A DNA stretch of 64,000 bases from Patagioenas fasciata (taxonomy: Eukaryota; Chordata; Aves; Columbiformes; Columbidae): the NCBI RefSeq assembly GCF_037038585.1, contig NC_092520.1, forward strand, positions 145,823,104 to 145,887,103, read 5' to 3'. A program made the translations under genes and the position numbers. The notes beneath the pieces were generated by a model. It made no database searches. It had not been told where the DNA came from and worked only from the letters and a program-made list of their open reading frames with translations. Below, piece after piece: positions 63,301-64,000 of the stretch (the stretch's first letter is position 1; each line of letters opens with the position of its first letter).

Positions 63301-64000
63301 AACCAGAGGGAGTTTTTAAAGACCAGCTTAAATAAAAGATTTGGCTAGGAAAGATATACGAGGAAAAAATTAATAGTAGAGTACATAGCAAGCACTGATT
63401 GAGAAGAAATGAGGAGGAGGAATAACCAGGCCTGATTTAAAACTCAATATTTCCTTCCCTCAGGGAATTCTGCTAACTTCAGCATTTATCTTTATGCTGG
63501 AGAGAAATAAAAAAATCTCAATTTTGTGGTTGAATAGAGGGTTATGAAAAATGTTGGTTTTCAAAAGGATGAAGTGGGTTTTCTTTAAAAGACCAGTTTG
63601 ACATTATGTCTTCCTATTCTGCTTTTAATGAGTCCTAGGAATGGCGGTTTGGAAATGTCCTCATTGATCACTACAAGCTGGGGTCACTGGCCAACCACTT
63701 CTGTCCTGGTGAATCACATTTATGTGCCTCCTGCTCTGCACCCAAAGATGCTCTAGCAGAATGGAGGTCACAGCATATGCCAGGATTTGCATGAGTGTGT
63801 GTCTCTTGGGAAATACAGTCCATCAATTGGTCCAGCTTATAGTGGTAATGAGACCAAGACCTACGTGAGCTAGAAACATAATTTGGCATAGTGGCAATAC
63901 AGGTGGAAGCAGATCAATGTCAAAATGAGACAACATTTGGCAAAATGACATATCCCACTTGATTCTGAGTGACCTTGCCTCCAGGAGAAATGTTTTACTT
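60322..64000. other. Unique non-coding stretch to the window end
   Basis: No gene or interspersed repeat recognised. It holds a T18 run (60903-60920), a short CTTT-rich patch (62811-62831) and the longest open frame outside the CpG island (61725-62264 plus, 179 codons from a GTG). That translation is rich in S, C, F and L, has no recognisable domain, and has no clear splice or promoter context. Confidence 0.6.
60903..60920. repeat. Poly(T) tract, 18 bases
   Basis: An uninterrupted run of 18 T in otherwise unique sequence. Confidence 0.85.

Noticed and set aside
1-64000. CRISPR arrays, bacterial operons, phage or plasmid genes
   Set aside because: No regularly spaced short repeats, no dense coding and no ribosome-binding-site pattern. 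CR1 and avian-type LTR content point to a vertebrate nuclear genome.

Overview
This window looks like non-coding DNA from a bird: intergenic sequence, or the inside of one or more very long introns. The main evidence is the repeat content. There are five separate CR1-type LINE loci, several keeping the AGAATCATAGAAT-type 3' tip. There is also a solo LTR of a retroviral family I know from bird genomes. Recognisable interspersed repeats cover only about 5 kb of the 64 kb, and the rest is AT-rich unique sequence with one sharp CpG island. CR1 alone would also fit a turtle or crocodilian, so 'bird' is an inference.

Layout. 1-4353 is unique sequence with a few simple repeats. 4354-5432 is the solo LTR. 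5433-12845 is unique. 12846-17000 holds three CR1 pieces, an A18-G-T17 palindrome and a possible untranslated or first coding exon. One of the CR1 pieces (15221-15970) has the 5'-inverted structure left by twin priming. 17753-18672 holds two copies of a Tc1/mariner-like DNA transposon with TA targets; one keeps the start of a broken transposase. 18690-19960, read on the minus strand, is a decayed, intron-less, coiled-coil-like coding sequence that I cannot name. 20755-22240 is a strong CpG island, the best promoter candidate in the window, but the direction and identity of its gene cannot be read. 22241-33305 is unique. 33306-35031 is one long, old, plus-strand CR1 copy split by a third Tc1/mariner-like element (33933-34158). 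35032-59734 is unique apart from a 152-bp tandem duplication near 50.5 kb. 59735-60321 is a younger CR1 tail, followed by unique sequence to the end.

No intact host protein-coding gene could be supported. Open frames of 60-180 codons are scattered on both strands, but none outside CR1 and the 18.7-20.0 kb relic resembles a protein. Many start at non-ATG codons and many overlap others, as expected by chance. If a host gene is present, it probably uses the CpG island as its 5' end and splices across this window or out of it. No CRISPR array, rRNA, tRNA or bacterial-type operon was seen.
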